Under the pieces are notes generated by a model. The model saw only the letters and a list, made by a program, of their open reading frames with translations. It ran no database searches and was not told the DNA's origin. From assembly GCA_947359465.1 (NCBI GenBank), contig OX375876.1, positions 122,383,444 to 122,447,443 of the forward strand: a stretch of 64,000 nt of DNA. Reading direction: 5' to 3'. This DNA comes from Metellina segmentata (lineage: Eukaryota > Arthropoda > Arachnida > Araneae > Tetragnathidae). This document shows, in pieces, positions 37,001-52,000 of this stretch. Positions within the stretch are counted from its first letter, which is position 1, and each line of letters begins with the position of its first letter. The translations under genes were made by a program, and so were the position numbers.

Positions 37001-40000
37001 ACAAATGGTTAAGGTTATTAAAATTTAGGAAAGAGTGCTTAAGTGAAACTTACTTCGTGAACACTGTCTTAGAGCATCTCCTGTGTATGATGGGATGCAA
37101 GAACAAATAGCTTTGTGATCGGAAGCATGACACTGAGTATTCACGCCGCATATACCTCCAATCGTGCATGGGTCTTGACATATGCGATTCACGCAAGCTT
37201 TGTCGAACGGACAATTACTGTGAGACCGGCATCCAGCTGAAAATAAGACAATTAGAAATTTAGAGCCATGCAAAAACATTGAGAAAATTTCCGTAATAGG
37301 CACACTTAGGTAATCACTGCCAAGATTAACAGATGACAAGAACCATCTGTATTACGAAGCTAAAACTATCCAGTAACATATGTCGAGATACTTACGTATA
37401 CATTCAGATCTGACACACAGTTGGCTGACAGCACAATCGGTGTCCCTACGGCAGCCCGGCTCTGGTATGGGCTGGCAGGAGACGAGAGGATTGCCGGTCA
37501 GGTCGGCTGGACAACTGCAGTGAGGCTGGTGGGCAACGGGAGTGCAGTGAGCATTCTGACCACAAGCACCGCTGAGTTCACAAACCGGTTGGCAGTGGCT
37601 GTGCAAGCAGGTTTCGTCGTATGGGCAGTTGGCATTTGTTCTGCAACCGATGACACATCTCTGGTTCTGGCAAATCTGGCCAAGAGAGCAATTCCTATCG
37701 ATGGTACATTCAGGCAGTACAGGTATCCTGCTGCACAGTGTGTGAGGATTTCCACTGTAGCCCGGTGCGCAGTGGCACACCCTGTCGTGATTGATGGCCT
37801 TGCAGATGGCATTTCGTCCACAGGCTCCATAAATCGAACATGGATTCTGGCATATGCGGTTGATGCACGTCTCGTCGAATTTGCAATTTCCGTCGCTCCT
37901 GCAGCCTTTGACGCATTTGGTGTTTTCGCAGATCTTATCCACAGAGCACTCCAGGTCATGCTCGCATTCGACTTCGATCCCAGCAATGCGGCACTCGATG
38001 TAAGCATCGCCGCGGAAGTTGCTCGGGCACGTGCAGATGGGACGGTGGTTGTCAGCGTGGCATTCTGCATTTGCACCGCAGCTGTTGGGCAGTAGGCATG
38101 GATCTTGACATTGCCGGTTGACACAAGCCAAGTGGCGCGGGCAGTTGTTATCATGACGGCATCCAGAGACGCAGCGAGTGTTCTCGCATATGTAGCCGAC
38201 ATTGCATTCCCGATCGATCTCGCATTCCGGTTCTATTTTGGTTTGCTCGCACACCACGTTCGGATTGCCTTGGAATCCGCTTGGACAAGAGCATTCCGGT
38301 TTGTGATTGATGGGTCTGCAGTTGGCGTTTCTTCCGCAAGCCCCGAATATGCTGCATGGATTCTGACATATTCGGTTGATGCAAGCCTCATCAGCACCAC
38401 AGTTCTCGTCAGAATGACATCCAATGACGCATCTCTCGAAGCTGCAGATGTGACGGAACGGGCATTCCTTGTCGGTTCGGCATTCCGGTTCTTCGACGAT
38501 TCTGCATTCCACTCTGGCGTCCCCAACGTAACCAGGATTGCAAGAGCAAATTGGCCTGTGGTTATCTCCCATGCATTGGGCATTGATCCCGCATACGCCT
38601 GCTTGGTGGCATACCTTTTCGCATTTTCGCCTTATGCAAGCTGAATCAGCTGAACACTGATAGTCACTTCTGCAACCCTCGTAGCATTCAGCAGATTCGC
38701 AATAGAATCCTGAACCACATTCAATATCGTCAAGGCAACCAACAGTGGGTTGTTTTTCTGCAATCACAACAAATAAATTAATTTGGAGATAGATTAGTCA
38801 TCTAATGAAAGACTAAAACTATTATTTGACATAAATTCTGTTAAACTGAATTATAGCTAGAAAACTAAACTTGGAATACTTAAATCTTAGAAAACTTTTA
38901 AAATGTATTCTGACTCTCATTAAAAGAGATTTCAGCTCTTTTTGTAATTTATTTCACTCCTAATAGAGCCTTTTTAGAATTGCAAAAGATAGAAACCAGT
39001 CAATGTTTTCCTATCTGCCTTTGTGCAAGACCCATTTATCAACAATAATTTGTTATTCAATACTAAATAAGACACTGAAAATCGAATAGGGCAATTATCC
39101 AGCTAAAGCTAACACTCGTCTAAAGTAAGGTAAATAATTAATTGAATCATTTGGTAGTAAGTGACACAAGAGAGGCAAAGCCTCATTGTAGGGACATAAT
39201 ACATTTAATTTGTGCATGAGTCTTGGACTTATCATCAAGAGAAAAAATTTAAAATGTTTTTTCCTTTATAAAGTTGTGATAAATTTACAACTGCTTTTTT
39301 TCCAATACAAAATGCAATATATTATGGACATTTTTGATAGTTTTCATTCAGCAAAAAGCAAATAAAAGAGTTGAAATAAATAGTTCACCGTAAATATGAG
39401 GTTTCACTGAGAATTTATAGGGACATGACTGTTGATTTTTAAAGGGAAAACAAGTCAAATTGAAACACAAAATTAAAAAACATTAATTTTCGTTTGTACA
39501 GTACAAAGTTCTAAAACTGGACATTTTGCAAACTGGCGTTTTTTTAAATAAATTTTTAAAGAACAAGGCGTTCAACATGAAAAAAATTAACGAACCAATG
39601 CAAAATAATGAACATGTTCACATAACATTAAACACAGAAAAATTAGAAGATTTGTAAATAAAAATTGTTGCATCGTGTTAAAAAAGCTTTTTTTTTTCCT
39701 TTCTAAAAAACTATTCCTAATTACATATCTGCTATTATAGTATAGCAAATGTGTTTTGGATGTAAATACACGCAGACAAATTCTTATGCGCGGTAGATTA
39801 GGGTTTTTGACACAGAACTGCAAATAATTCGAAATTGCCAAGGTCAGGAAGATTCCGGATTTTGACTTTGTACTGTATGAGCTTGATATCAACATCATTT
39901 CTACAGAATTGAATTACAAAAATACAATCATGAGGGACTACGATCCAAATCTTCGCCTTACCCAGTACACAGCTTCTCTTTGGATCTCCAGTGTATCTAG

Positions 40001-43000
40001 GTTCGCAAGTACATATGGCTTTGTGGTCGTTGGTGTGACAGATGGCATTTGTTCCGCATGCGCCAAAGAAACTGCACGGGTCCTGGCATCGTTTGTTGAT
40101 ACAATCTTTGTCATAAGGACAAGAGTGGTAAGTACGGCAAGCATCAATGCATCGGTTGTTCTCGCATATGTGGCCTGCACCGCAGTTGTCATCGGTGTAG
40201 CAATGATCCGGCGGCACTAGAAAAAAAAGAGAAGAAAACCGGTTCAGGAATTCGTCTAGAAAAACAACCCAAACTCTTGCAAAGGCAGCGAAGCTCGAAA
40301 GCAGGTGCTCTGATAGGTGAAATTACCTGGGAAGCATTGGATGTTAGGATCCCCGGTGAGTGACGACGGACACGTGCAGATGGGGTGATGGTTGTCAACA
40401 AGACATCTGGCAGCAACACCACAGACATCTGGGTAGGTGCAAGGATTGGTGCATTGTCGGTTGACGCACGCTGCGTCGTACTGGCAATCCTCGTTTCTTC
40501 GACAACCATCTGCGGAAAGAAAACAGTGCATTGAGTAACTCTGGATTTAACGAAGACGGGATAGAAATAAATACCCAAAAATTGGTTCTGATGAAATATT
40601 AAAATTTCTTACCCAGACAACTTCGAGATTCACAAATTTGAGATGATCGGCAATCGGAATCCTTCAGGCATTCCACTAACTGGCTTGGAACTGAAAAAGG
40701 ATAGCAATGTATACTTAATATTTTTAAGTAAGCAAGGTTAATGAAATATTAGACAGATAATCAGTATAAAATTTAAAATTAACTCGACATTAATGTCTCT
40801 GATACATCTATTAAGACGTTTGTAGATTGAATTCTACCATTAATGTTTATACTTGTGTTTGAAGGTTTTATATTTAAAAAATATTAAGATAGTGTTATTT
40901 GTGAAACTCAAATCAAACACAATGATATCAGTGACAAATGGTAATATTTAAAAATCATATTTTAACCCTTAAATGGTAGTTAGGATAGATTATTTCATAC
41001 AGCAAACTGCAGTTTGAGGAAAAGTTTTAAACAGTTTCAGCCACCATGGTTGAGTGTTGTTTGGAATTCTTGAAACTGATAGGAATGGTTATTTAGACAT
41101 AAAATGTTACGCGGTAAAATTTTTTTTATATTTTGTATGTTAAATGGTAAAGCAAAATATTAATATTTTGAGAAAATCCTAACACATAGAGGTTAAAAGA
41201 GCTTCCTAGTTGCTAAATCTATGCATAAATAAAAAGCAAATTTATATAATTTTACAATGATGGATGAAGGTTTACAATCAATAGATGCTTATAAGTTGGA
41301 GGTCTTTACGTGGCTAAAAAAACAGAACGGTGTGCTTACTTTCCCTACAGTAATCATCTGGATTTCCTTCAAAACCAGATCGACAAGTACAATAAGGCCT
41401 GTGCACGATAGGCCTGCAATCTGCATTTCGACCGCATGGATCTTGCACTGTGCATGGATTGACACAGCGGCTGTTAACGCAGGCTTTATCGAATGTACAG
41501 TCAGAATCTGTTCTGCATCCCACTGGTAAAAAGGACAGGAAATAAAAAAATAAGAAATACATACCAACACTATTCCAACTTATATATACACATATATATG
41601 CAAATACAAAAAGTGAAAATTGAGTGAAAACTTACATATGCATTTGGTGTTTTCACATATCTCGCCAGTGTGACAGAAAGAATCTGATCGGCAACCAGTA
41701 ACAGCTGATGGAACAGAGAAGAAACAATTAAAACTTAGAAAAAATGTACAAGTGCATGTAATGGAGAGATTTAGCTGACATTACTGATAAGTTTGATAAG
41801 AGACTCAAGAGCTGATTGAAAGAAAGTAGTTTACATAATTGATAACAATAAATCAGTAAGTAAAAACTAGCATAAACTACTGCACAAATTCCATATTTGG
41901 AAAAATTTCTTTTCTATAAGCAACATGTTTGTGATCGGTTTCACAGAAAATGAGTTTCAGTTTTGGCAATAAATACTTTATTGCTAACCTAATAAATACA
42001 GTAAACATAATTTCAGAACCAAATTCTAGGAGAAGGTTTTAATGTTTGGAAAGCAAACATTACTTTTGTGATAACAATGCAATAGAAAACCAACCATCAC
42101 CTCTGTAATAACTAGAGCTCGGATTGATATGCAAAAATGTGACCTGAAATATGCATTACTAAATCCCAAAATATGCGAAATTGCAACAAAACATTTGGAT
42201 TTCTATCAACATTAGGGACAACAAAAAGATATGCAAAATCCGAGCTCTAGTAATAACCCCCACTGGTTATTACGAGTTTGTTATATAATAACCAGCGCAA
42301 ACTTAAATTGATCGAAAGTAAGGTTTTGTGCATTAGTTAATAAGTTGGTTGGGTTTTACACGACACCCCGGATTGGAAACCAGGAACCTTTTGATCCAGG
42401 GGCTCGCACCCTGACGACTAGACCAATTAGTTGGTACATATGAAGTTACTGAACATGAATATAAAAATCTTACCAATACAATGCGAATTTTCACATATTT
42501 CGCTCGGTGCACAGTCCGAGTTGTGCTGACACTCATCCCTCTGTTCCGGTTTGCACTGAACTTTGGCGTTTCCTTTGTGCTCTTGAGGGCAGATGCACTC
42601 GGCTTGGTGGTTGGCAGCTCTGCACAGTGCCTTGAGACCGCAAGCACCCGGTCGGCAAGGTGTGTCGCAACGGCCCTGTATGCACGCTTCGTCATCGGGG
42701 CAGTGTTCATTATAGCGACAGCCCTCTGGGAAAGAAATTCAAAATTTAGGTAAGCATGACTGAATTGGCTGTTACAATTAGCAAAGAAATTGAGACCCAA
42801 TAATCTATGAGAAGCATGCAGGAGTTAATATAGATTTGAAACAACTCTATTTAAATATCCAGGTTCAACGTCATGCAAGGTACAGTTGAAATCTTAAGTA
42901 GCAAACATTAGAAGCATATCACTACAAATTGTCATTTTTCTGTCAAAGCCTTGTAAGTCTTGAAATCAAATTTATTATGACTGATAAAAAGAATTACAAA

Positions 43001-46000
43001 CCCAATAGTGCACCAATTATGGTTTAAAAAATAGTCATTGGAAGATATTATCTCATGTATACTTAGGGGATTTTGAAATAAGTTTAGTAAGCATATTTTT
43101 AACAAAATAACATTGAAACGTCAAACCAAAGGTAGTGGACTTTTGAAATTTGGATAAGTAGTTTCGAGTACAAACATAATTATGTTTAATAGTATACACT
43201 ATAAGAGTACAAATTAAAATTATTACTGGAGTACAAGTTGTTCGAAACACATCAATGGTAAACAATATAAACCTTGTGCAATTAAAATAAACATATAACA
43301 TTTTTGCAGTTATAACCATAAGTAGTAAACATAACCAGAAGCATACAATTATAAAAGCCTCAATTCATATACAATGACTTTAATAAATAATGAATACACC
43401 ACAAGAGTAGGAATTGAATTCAAATTAATGGTGGAGTATGTTATTTGTAACACGAAAATAGTGAACAGGAGCATAAATGAATTACCTAAGCAACGTGTAC
43501 TGATGCAAATCTTTCCTAATTGACAGTCCTTATCCTCATGGCATTCAACTTGAACTGAAAATACAAGTGCAATTACAATGAGCTTCAATCACATAATGGA
43601 ATTAATTTTAACAAATCAGAAACAGACCATAACTTATGATATAGGATTAGAGTAGAAATGAACTCGTATTAAAAGAAATTCACGAGTTTTAATTTCACAA
43701 CTTACTTGCTCTACATAAAACTTTGGGATCTCCGTTGTGATCTGGTGGGCATCGGCACAGGGCCGCGTGGTTTATTGCTCTGCACTCGGCATTAATGCCA
43801 CACTTTCCTGGTTTGCAAGGGTTTTGACATTGATTCTCGAAACATTCCTGAGTGAAGCCGCAGTCGCTGTGACTTCGGCAACCATCTAAAAAAAATAAGG
43901 CCATTTAACACCACAAAATGACAATATATGTACTAGATCATAATCATTAACAGCATTAAATCTAGAAGAAGAAATGTATTTATACATTATTTTGATATCT
44001 TGATTAAAGTTAATTGCATAACCCAGGGCTCGAAATACCCGGGTGCACGTGAAAATAAAATTGTGCACCTAATTTTTTCCCGCTAGGCGCACCTAATTTA
44101 AAAACTTAGGTGCACCTGTATCAAAAAATATATTTCGAGGCCTGGCATAACCAAAATCAATGCATATGTTTTGTTTAAATATATACTGCATTTATGTTCT
44201 CAATATTTTCACATTATAAAGTTTGTGTTAACCATACATTCTATCAAAATACTTTATATAGGGATATTGTACCCCTAGAGTCAAGATTCAGAATCTGGAT
44301 GTATGATCTATGGCAACAGCGACATAGACTTAGTGGCTGGAGTAGCTCTTGTGTTGGCACACCAATCATGTAACTTGATAAATTATTGGAATGACAATAC
44401 ATTTCACCAATACCTGATTTGTTTAAAATTAAAAATAATATACTGATAAACCACTCTTTATTTTATTTGTTCCTATTGTATGAAAAATAAAAGCACTTTT
44501 CATGTATAACAGGAACAATATGTCATTGTTGTATTTTATAAACTTTTAATTAAAAAAATATAAAACTTTCTGAGGAAAAAGCCTGCTTGCGAGGATAAAA
44601 TAAAAAGGACGTTTTTTTTTTTAATTCTGAAACAAGTACCAATGATTACTTACATAAGCATTTTGTATTTTCACAGATCTGTCCAGGACTACAATCATTA
44701 TCTGAAGTACAACCAGGAACAACTGAAATATAAAATAGGCATTAATACACTCATGCTAAAATGCTTTTAAAATGATGATATAATGTCAATATCAAGGAGT
44801 ATATTCAGATATATAATAGCCCATTACCTGAACATTTTCCACCGATGCACACTTGACCAGGCGAGCAGTCAGATTCCCTTCGACATTCCGGCCCAACTAC
44901 ACAAAAAAGTAAGGATATTTTGCATTAGATTATGTGAACACTTACGAGTCTCATTTTAAAGCAAAATCCACTCATTAAAGTCATTGGATTTTCAAACATA
45001 ATAGTATAAAAACAACCTACTTGTTCTGCACTCGATCTGCGGGTTTCCAGTGTATCCCTGTAAACATGAGCATTGCGGCCTGTGGCTGATGGGTTCGCAA
45101 CGAGCATTTGGACCACATGCCCTCGGAAGAGAACAAACACGTTGACACTGCGAATTGTAGCAACCCTCGTCAAGTGCACAGTTCTCATCACCGCGGCAAC
45201 CCACTGGAAATTGAAAATAATTACATTAGTTGCAATCATAAAAGATCAAACGTAACCACGAAATTCTAAATTACGCGTTGATATCAAAATCCAGTAAAGT
45301 TTGGGTAATTGTAAGTTGAAGGGACCAGCAAAAATATTCTAGAATTAAAATTAAAAATTTCCACAAATTCGAAGATTTTTGAAAATTAGTATCAAGTAGT
45401 TAACAGAGCGTAAATATGTGTAAAAAAAAAGATTTTAGGAGTTAAGAAAAATTAACAAAAAAAAAATATACCAATCATACATTCTATTAATGCAAAAATA
45501 AAATAACTTGACATAACAGAAGCATTGTAAATAAAGGTTAAAGAGCATAATAAAAACAGGTCAAATTTCTTCAGTCAACATACAGTCACAACAAAACAAT
45601 GAAAGAGATGCAAAAAAATCGAAATAAATGTGTACTGCGCAAGATACAGTAAGTCATAGATCAAAGGGGCGAAGGAAATATTTTAGGGATCACAAATATT
45701 GGCTGTTATACGTTCATGTGTATTCATGCACTGTATGTATATTTAGAAGGAATCAAGTCACCACCAAATAACCTTCTCTTCAAGAATTTAAATAAGTTTG
45801 CAGGTAAAAAATGTTTTCTTGCATAGAAGAATATTCAAATTATCCATAAAATAGCTCAGAATTGAACATGTGGTTTTACTTTAAAATTGTAGAAAAATTA
45901 GGGGCAAAAAAAAAATATTTTCGAATTATTCACTAATTTGGATAAAAAAAAAGTTTGAACTATAACAAGTTTCACTGTATTTATATCTAACTAACGTTTT

Positions 46001-49000
46001 TCTAGAAATCTGCAACTTACCAAAGCATTTATTACGTTGACAAATATGTCCCAAGAGACAGTCCTCATCCCTTCGACATTCAACATCATCTAAAAGTTTA
46101 TTTATCAGTCATTAGTAACATCATACTATCATTATTAATCATATTAAAAAATTTATTTATATATATATATAAGGATTTGTGTGTATATTCTCTACACAAA
46201 ATATCAACACTGTTCAACCAATGCACACCCAATTTGGTACACTTATACTTTAGAACACTACGGAAAACATATGCTATTTCTTTCCTGTCCTTGGACCAAT
46301 CTGTAGCCACAAAAATTGGCACACAGGTAGTCCTAAATATGCCCCTTGAAGCCCCAATTTAAAAATTTAAAGTTTGCTATCCTGCAATAAATGGACATGG
46401 TCAAGGGAACACATTGTACAGGGTATGTGTATTTGAATTAAAGCAGGGAAATGTCTCAGTCATATTTTAGCTGTCGTGGTAGGAAACACATTCTACAGGG
46501 TTTGTGTATTTGAATTAAAGCAGGGAAATGTCTCAGTCATATTTTAGCTGTCGTGGTAGGAAACACATTCTACAGGGTTTGTGTATTTGTCGTGGGCATG
46601 TTTGAAACCCGAGCAACGCTGGGTTATTCAGCTAGTATGATATAAATCACCTATATTAACATATACATGGTAAAACTAATCTTTGTTTATTGATACACAT
46701 AATATAATTTCATGCGTGTAACAATTTTTAAATTTTATTAAATGATAGAATAATTTAACACAGAATACAAATTGATGAGGGTTGGTTTGGTTTTATGGCA
46801 CAAGGGCCATATTTGGCAAAGCTGCACCAAAAATAAGAGAAAGTCAAGTGAAGACATACACACATAAGGAGAGTTTTACTGACACAGAAAAGAGAAATAC
46901 ACCCAGGGAGGGAGTAGACCTGCACTGCTTACAACATGCAGGTCGCAAGTGCAGTGGGCAAATCCATTTAGCCATGGCTGCCCTATGAATTAAACAGGAA
47001 TTTTTCAATAAATTAATTTTTTTATCTACTAATGCTATCCCATTTAAAACTTTATGTTCAGGATGAACTTTAATAAAAAGCTTGAGAAACTTACGATAAA
47101 AAGATTACGAATGAACTTCGTAAGAATTTTCAAGATAAAAAGCTGTCATTTATCTTCAGCAAATTGCTGAGTGAAAGAAAGATTTTACAAAAACACGATA
47201 ACCTTAGACTCTTACCTTCACAACGCTTGTTAACACAAACTTTTCCGGGCAGACAGTCAGCATTTGTATCACATAAACCTTCAACTGTGAACGAAAATGA
47301 ATCCAATTAAACAATGAAGATTGGAAATGAGAACTTAAAAGAGATCAAAAAATCATCATGAAAGACAGAAAAGAGGAAACCATACCATAACCATATTTTT
47401 TTACTTTTAAGTTGATACTAGTGTAAGACATGCCTGATTTTTGCAAAAGTTCTTCCAATAGGTTGAAATTTTTAATGGTTTTCATTGGTAAAATTTTGGT
47501 AAAATTTCCAATGTCAATATTTATATAAAACAACACACTTTAAATTAAAAATCTATTGAATACAAAATACGTATTGCAAACTTACTCTTTCTGCATTCAA
47601 TGATAGGATTGCCTGTGTATCCTGCTGGGCAGGAACACTGTGCACGGTGAGCACTTGAGTCACAGTTGGCTTTGAGACCGCAAGTGTTGCTAAACAGACA
47701 GAGCTTCTGACACTGTCGGCTAATACACACCTCGTCATTCAGGCATCCTTGGTCCGAGCGGCAACCCACTGTAAGCAAGAATTGTTGGGAAAGTGGTTGT
47801 TAAATCAAATATTTTGCAAAATAAAAATCGGTATATGTTTAGATACATTTTAGAAATTTTGTACTCCAATTAACACTTATATTTTTCTTCAATTCTGATA
47901 AAATTTATGCTAAAAGATACAAAAAACTGCAAACATTTTCATACCTCATGGCTGTATTCATGCCTTATACATATACCAGTCAGTGCCTTAATGTTTGTCG
48001 ATATTCATTGATTTTTCACAGCTATTATAAATTTTGTTTCCATTACCAATATTGTTTTAATTCCATGAATCGTATTCAATAAATATTCCCAAATATGAAA
48101 TTCCCACAAACTTATATCAACAACCAGCAAACTTAATGCAGGTAAACCATGTGTGTTTATTGAGTGATGCCAAAAGTAATGCATTGTTTTGAGTAAGTTT
48201 AAAAAAATAATGTGTAGAGGCAAGTCAGTAACATTCACAACTCAACAGAACAACTCATTAACCTCCAAAGTAACACAAACATGCCATAGCATCAGATATT
48301 TGATTCTTCGCAATTGTTTCCAAATTGACAACCAATAACAACTGTTCCGATCGAAACTTCGCACGTGCAAGAATGCGAGTTACGCGCATGCCAAGATTAA
48401 AAATAAAAAGAAGGAACGTTTGTTTTGATTTTTAAGATCTCAGACTTTAGATTCATTCTAGCTTTCTGCCTCATGGACTTCGAAAGTGATGACTGTAGAA
48501 TTGCATTACTTTTCGTCAATAATAGGCTAATTTTTTAAGAGTAAATTTGTTGTAGTAAAGCAAGTTTAATTCATTACTCTGATGTTATGTCTATGATTTC
48601 AATATTTACTCAAAACGAGTGGTTGGTACTAATGAACCACTTAGAAATGCAATTCCCACATTCCTTTAAAAAACAAAAGAAATTGCAAGGCACTGACAGG
48701 CAGTAAGAAAAAGCAACAGAAATTGCAGAGCACTAACAAGCGCACCAAGAGCACAAAAGAGTTACCTCACAAAAGCCAAAACTTACCCAAGCATCTATAG
48801 TTCTGGCAAATCTTTCCGATTCCACAATCCGTATCAATGATACACTCAACCCTGGAACACTCCACTCTCGGGTCTCCGGTGTGTTCCGGAAGACAGGAGC
48901 ACAGGGGTCGATGGTTGACAGGTTGGCATTGCGCTTTGGTGCCGCAGGCTGTCGGACTCGCACAGGGGTCGAGACACTGGTTGTTGATGCAAGCCTCGGT

Positions 49001-52000
49001 GAGAGGGCACTCTGCGTCCCTCCTGCAGCCAGAGATGCACTGTCCGTACTCGCAGATGAACCCGGTCGGGCAACTCTTGTCGTTGGTGCAGAAGACGCTG
49101 CATCGTCTCTCCACGCACTTCTCGTTGTCCAGGCACTCGTTGTCGCTGCTGCACGTCACCCTGCAGATGGTGTCTTCGCAGTACCTGCCCAGTCCGCAGC
49201 GGTCGTCAGCCTCGCAGCGTTCGATCTCTCGGTCGCATTTGGTGTAGGCATCTCCGTTCAGGCCGGAGGGACATGTGCAGTGGATGGAGTGGTTGATGAC
49301 GTCACAGTTGGCGTTCGTGCCGCAGGCCGTCGGGCTGTCGCAAGGATCTGGAAAAGAAAGACATGATATTTAGTATGCAGCTATTAAATCAAAGTTAAAT
49401 ATCAGTCCTAAATATTTTGAAACATACAGAATTTGTTTTATTTCTGACACCTGATGTACTAAAAGACGAACCAAAAGTTATTCACTAACATATCGCTCCC
49501 TCCTTTCAACTACGTCTTTAGTTATGCCCGTTTTTAGAATGACCTGAAAGAGAGCAGTATATCCCAGCAAGATCGTCATATCTCACCGCTCAATATTTAG
49601 CCGCTAGAGACAGAAGTAATATTTATTTTTAATACATTTCAATCTACTGTTTTAAATTTTAAAATCACGTTTTTTGAGATATGATGCTGTTGAAAGGAGT
49701 GAGCAAAAAAACAGTAATAAATGATCAACACTACATTCTTTACAAAATTGTTTTATGCATAGACTGGATTCACTGAAAAGGAACCTGCACTACTTAACAA
49801 AGCCAGACAAACAAAATAAAATCTCAAACACTGAATACTTAAATCATGCAGCAATAGCTAATAATCATTAGATAGGCTATACAACACTATTCTATTTCTT
49901 TGACAAACAAAATTTCAGAATGTGAATTTAAATCTCATGTATTTGGCATTACCATTTTGGATTCAAAATATTCTGAATTTTACTTATACTGTTCTTAAGT
50001 GTACATATTCAGGAAATAAAATATAAGCATGAAAATAATTTCTGGTCGTTTAATGCTTGGGTTATAATATTAAAAATGAAACTTACTGATACACTGGTTG
50101 TTAATACATGCTTCATGGAAAGCACAATCTGTATCAGCGCGACATCCCACTAGAAAAAAAAATTTATTTATTTATTAACAAGAATATATAAGGCTATGAT
50201 ACACTGGAAATAAAATCAACAGCATAAAATCGATTAAATAAATTAATAATTCTCTCTGATAGGAACAGGAGATTTTTACAGAAATGTAAAATTATAAAAG
50301 AACATTCCTTTTCATCCAAGGGCTTTAAACCGAAAAAAAGAATTATCACTTTTATTTTGGGTTTTTACTTACCTCTGCAAAAGTTTTGTTCACAAATTTC
50401 ACCAGAATAGCAGTCTCGATCTCTGATACATTGCACATGACAACGGCTATCAATACATTTTTCATTCACGGCACAATCTCTGACGCTACTGCAAGGCACT
50501 GTAAACAAGATTGGATCATGTTTAATTGCAAACATCTAATACCAAATTAAATTTGCATGGTACAAAACTAGAAACAATTAATACTAAAACAATTTAATTT
50601 CAAAATGAAAATCTTCAAATAAGGATAAAATGTTTTAATAATCTTTTTTATATCACAAAGGCCCCATTTGTCACATGAAGTTAGAGAATAAAACAAAAGT
50701 ATTCCAAAAGATCAACAGGAGTCCAGTTGCTTCAAATGTTCACTAGACTTCTGATAGTGTGCATGAATGCCTTGCCCTGATATTCTACAAGGTGTCACGT
50801 CCATATCAACCCTCCCTCTGCACAGGATAGATTTTGGGCTGTTATAGATGCCAAAATAATGGCGTGCTTAGGTAGGCAATCATGCTCTCTCTCTCTGTAT
50901 CGACAATCCCAACCACTATTTCATGGCTTTCTATTAATCCTTGATTTTGAATCAGCAATTAAAGTGTATGTATACACTAAAAATCACTAAAATCGACCAA
51001 AATATCAATATTTTTTTATCAATTCAAAATAGTATTCAATTTTTTAGCTTTCAAACAATGCCAAGATCTTGCAAATATTCAAAATAATTTTCTAGTTACA
51101 AGGGTTTTTGTTAGGTACGGTCACCATGAACGGACATGCTTCCAAAACTTTAAACTTGATTTATGAAGAACTGTGTTTTTGCAATAGGATGCTTTGTTCA
51201 AAACGTGATGCTTCCCCAATGAATTTTTGCATCATAGTGATCTATATAATACAGTGGATGTTTTGAACCATATTCAGAGTATTGAGTTAATAAATGGATT
51301 TTTAACTGATTTTATAAATGTTAAAATTCCTGAAAAAATGTTGATTTTTTTTACGTTTCCTTGATTAAAAAATTGTAAAGAAAAAAAATATTTCTTCTAG
51401 CAACTTGATGGAGGTTCAAAACATGAAGAATAATATTAGGAATAATTTTCAATTGGAGAATCATCTTTCTGAACAAATTACAATTTATTATGTTTCAAAA
51501 AACATGTAAATTTTCTAATAATATATTAATTAGATAGTTAATTATATGCACAATCTGATTTTTTCTCCCTGAAAGGATTTGAAGAATACACCAGTTATGG
51601 TATAGAAAAACTAGTTTTTGAAGTTAAAATTAAAAAAAAAATATTTCAAGGTATACTAAAAGACAAAGTTCAAAATTCAACTTTGAAAACCAAAACTAAT
51701 TAAAAACGTTTCATTAAATTAGTGTTGCAATGCCGATACTTACTTCGACACTGTCCAAGATGGCAAGTGAGTCCAGGTGGGCATGGTTCATTATTGCAAA
51801 CTATTTGAGGTCTTATACATCCTACATTAGCGTTAGGACGACCCACGAATCCTTCTCTGCAACTGCACACCGAACGATGGTCACTGACACGGCATTCTGC
51901 ATTGGGGCCACAGGTGGCGCTGCCTTCACATGGATCTGAAATGAAAATGCAAAATTTAACTTCCTGACCATTTTAAAATACAAAACAAAAATTTATAGGA

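Noticed and set aside
37498..38583. Other-frame minus-strand open frames over exon 40
   Set aside because: Shifted reading of the same exon, Ala/Ser/Thr-rich with no cysteine pattern; no separate gene.
37421..38644. Two long plus-strand open frames (224 and 179 codons) opposite exon 40
   Set aside because: They are Ala/Thr/Val-rich antisense shadows of the Cys-rich coding strand; the minus strand has clear EGF modules and splice sites.
39798..39961. Extension of exon 39 beyond its donor
   Set aside because: The frame stays open, but a good GTAAGG donor lies at the end of the D module and the read-through runs into a pogo-like MITE.
48837..49366. Plus-strand open frames opposite exon 25
   Set aside because: GC-rich antisense shadow of seven EGF-like modules.
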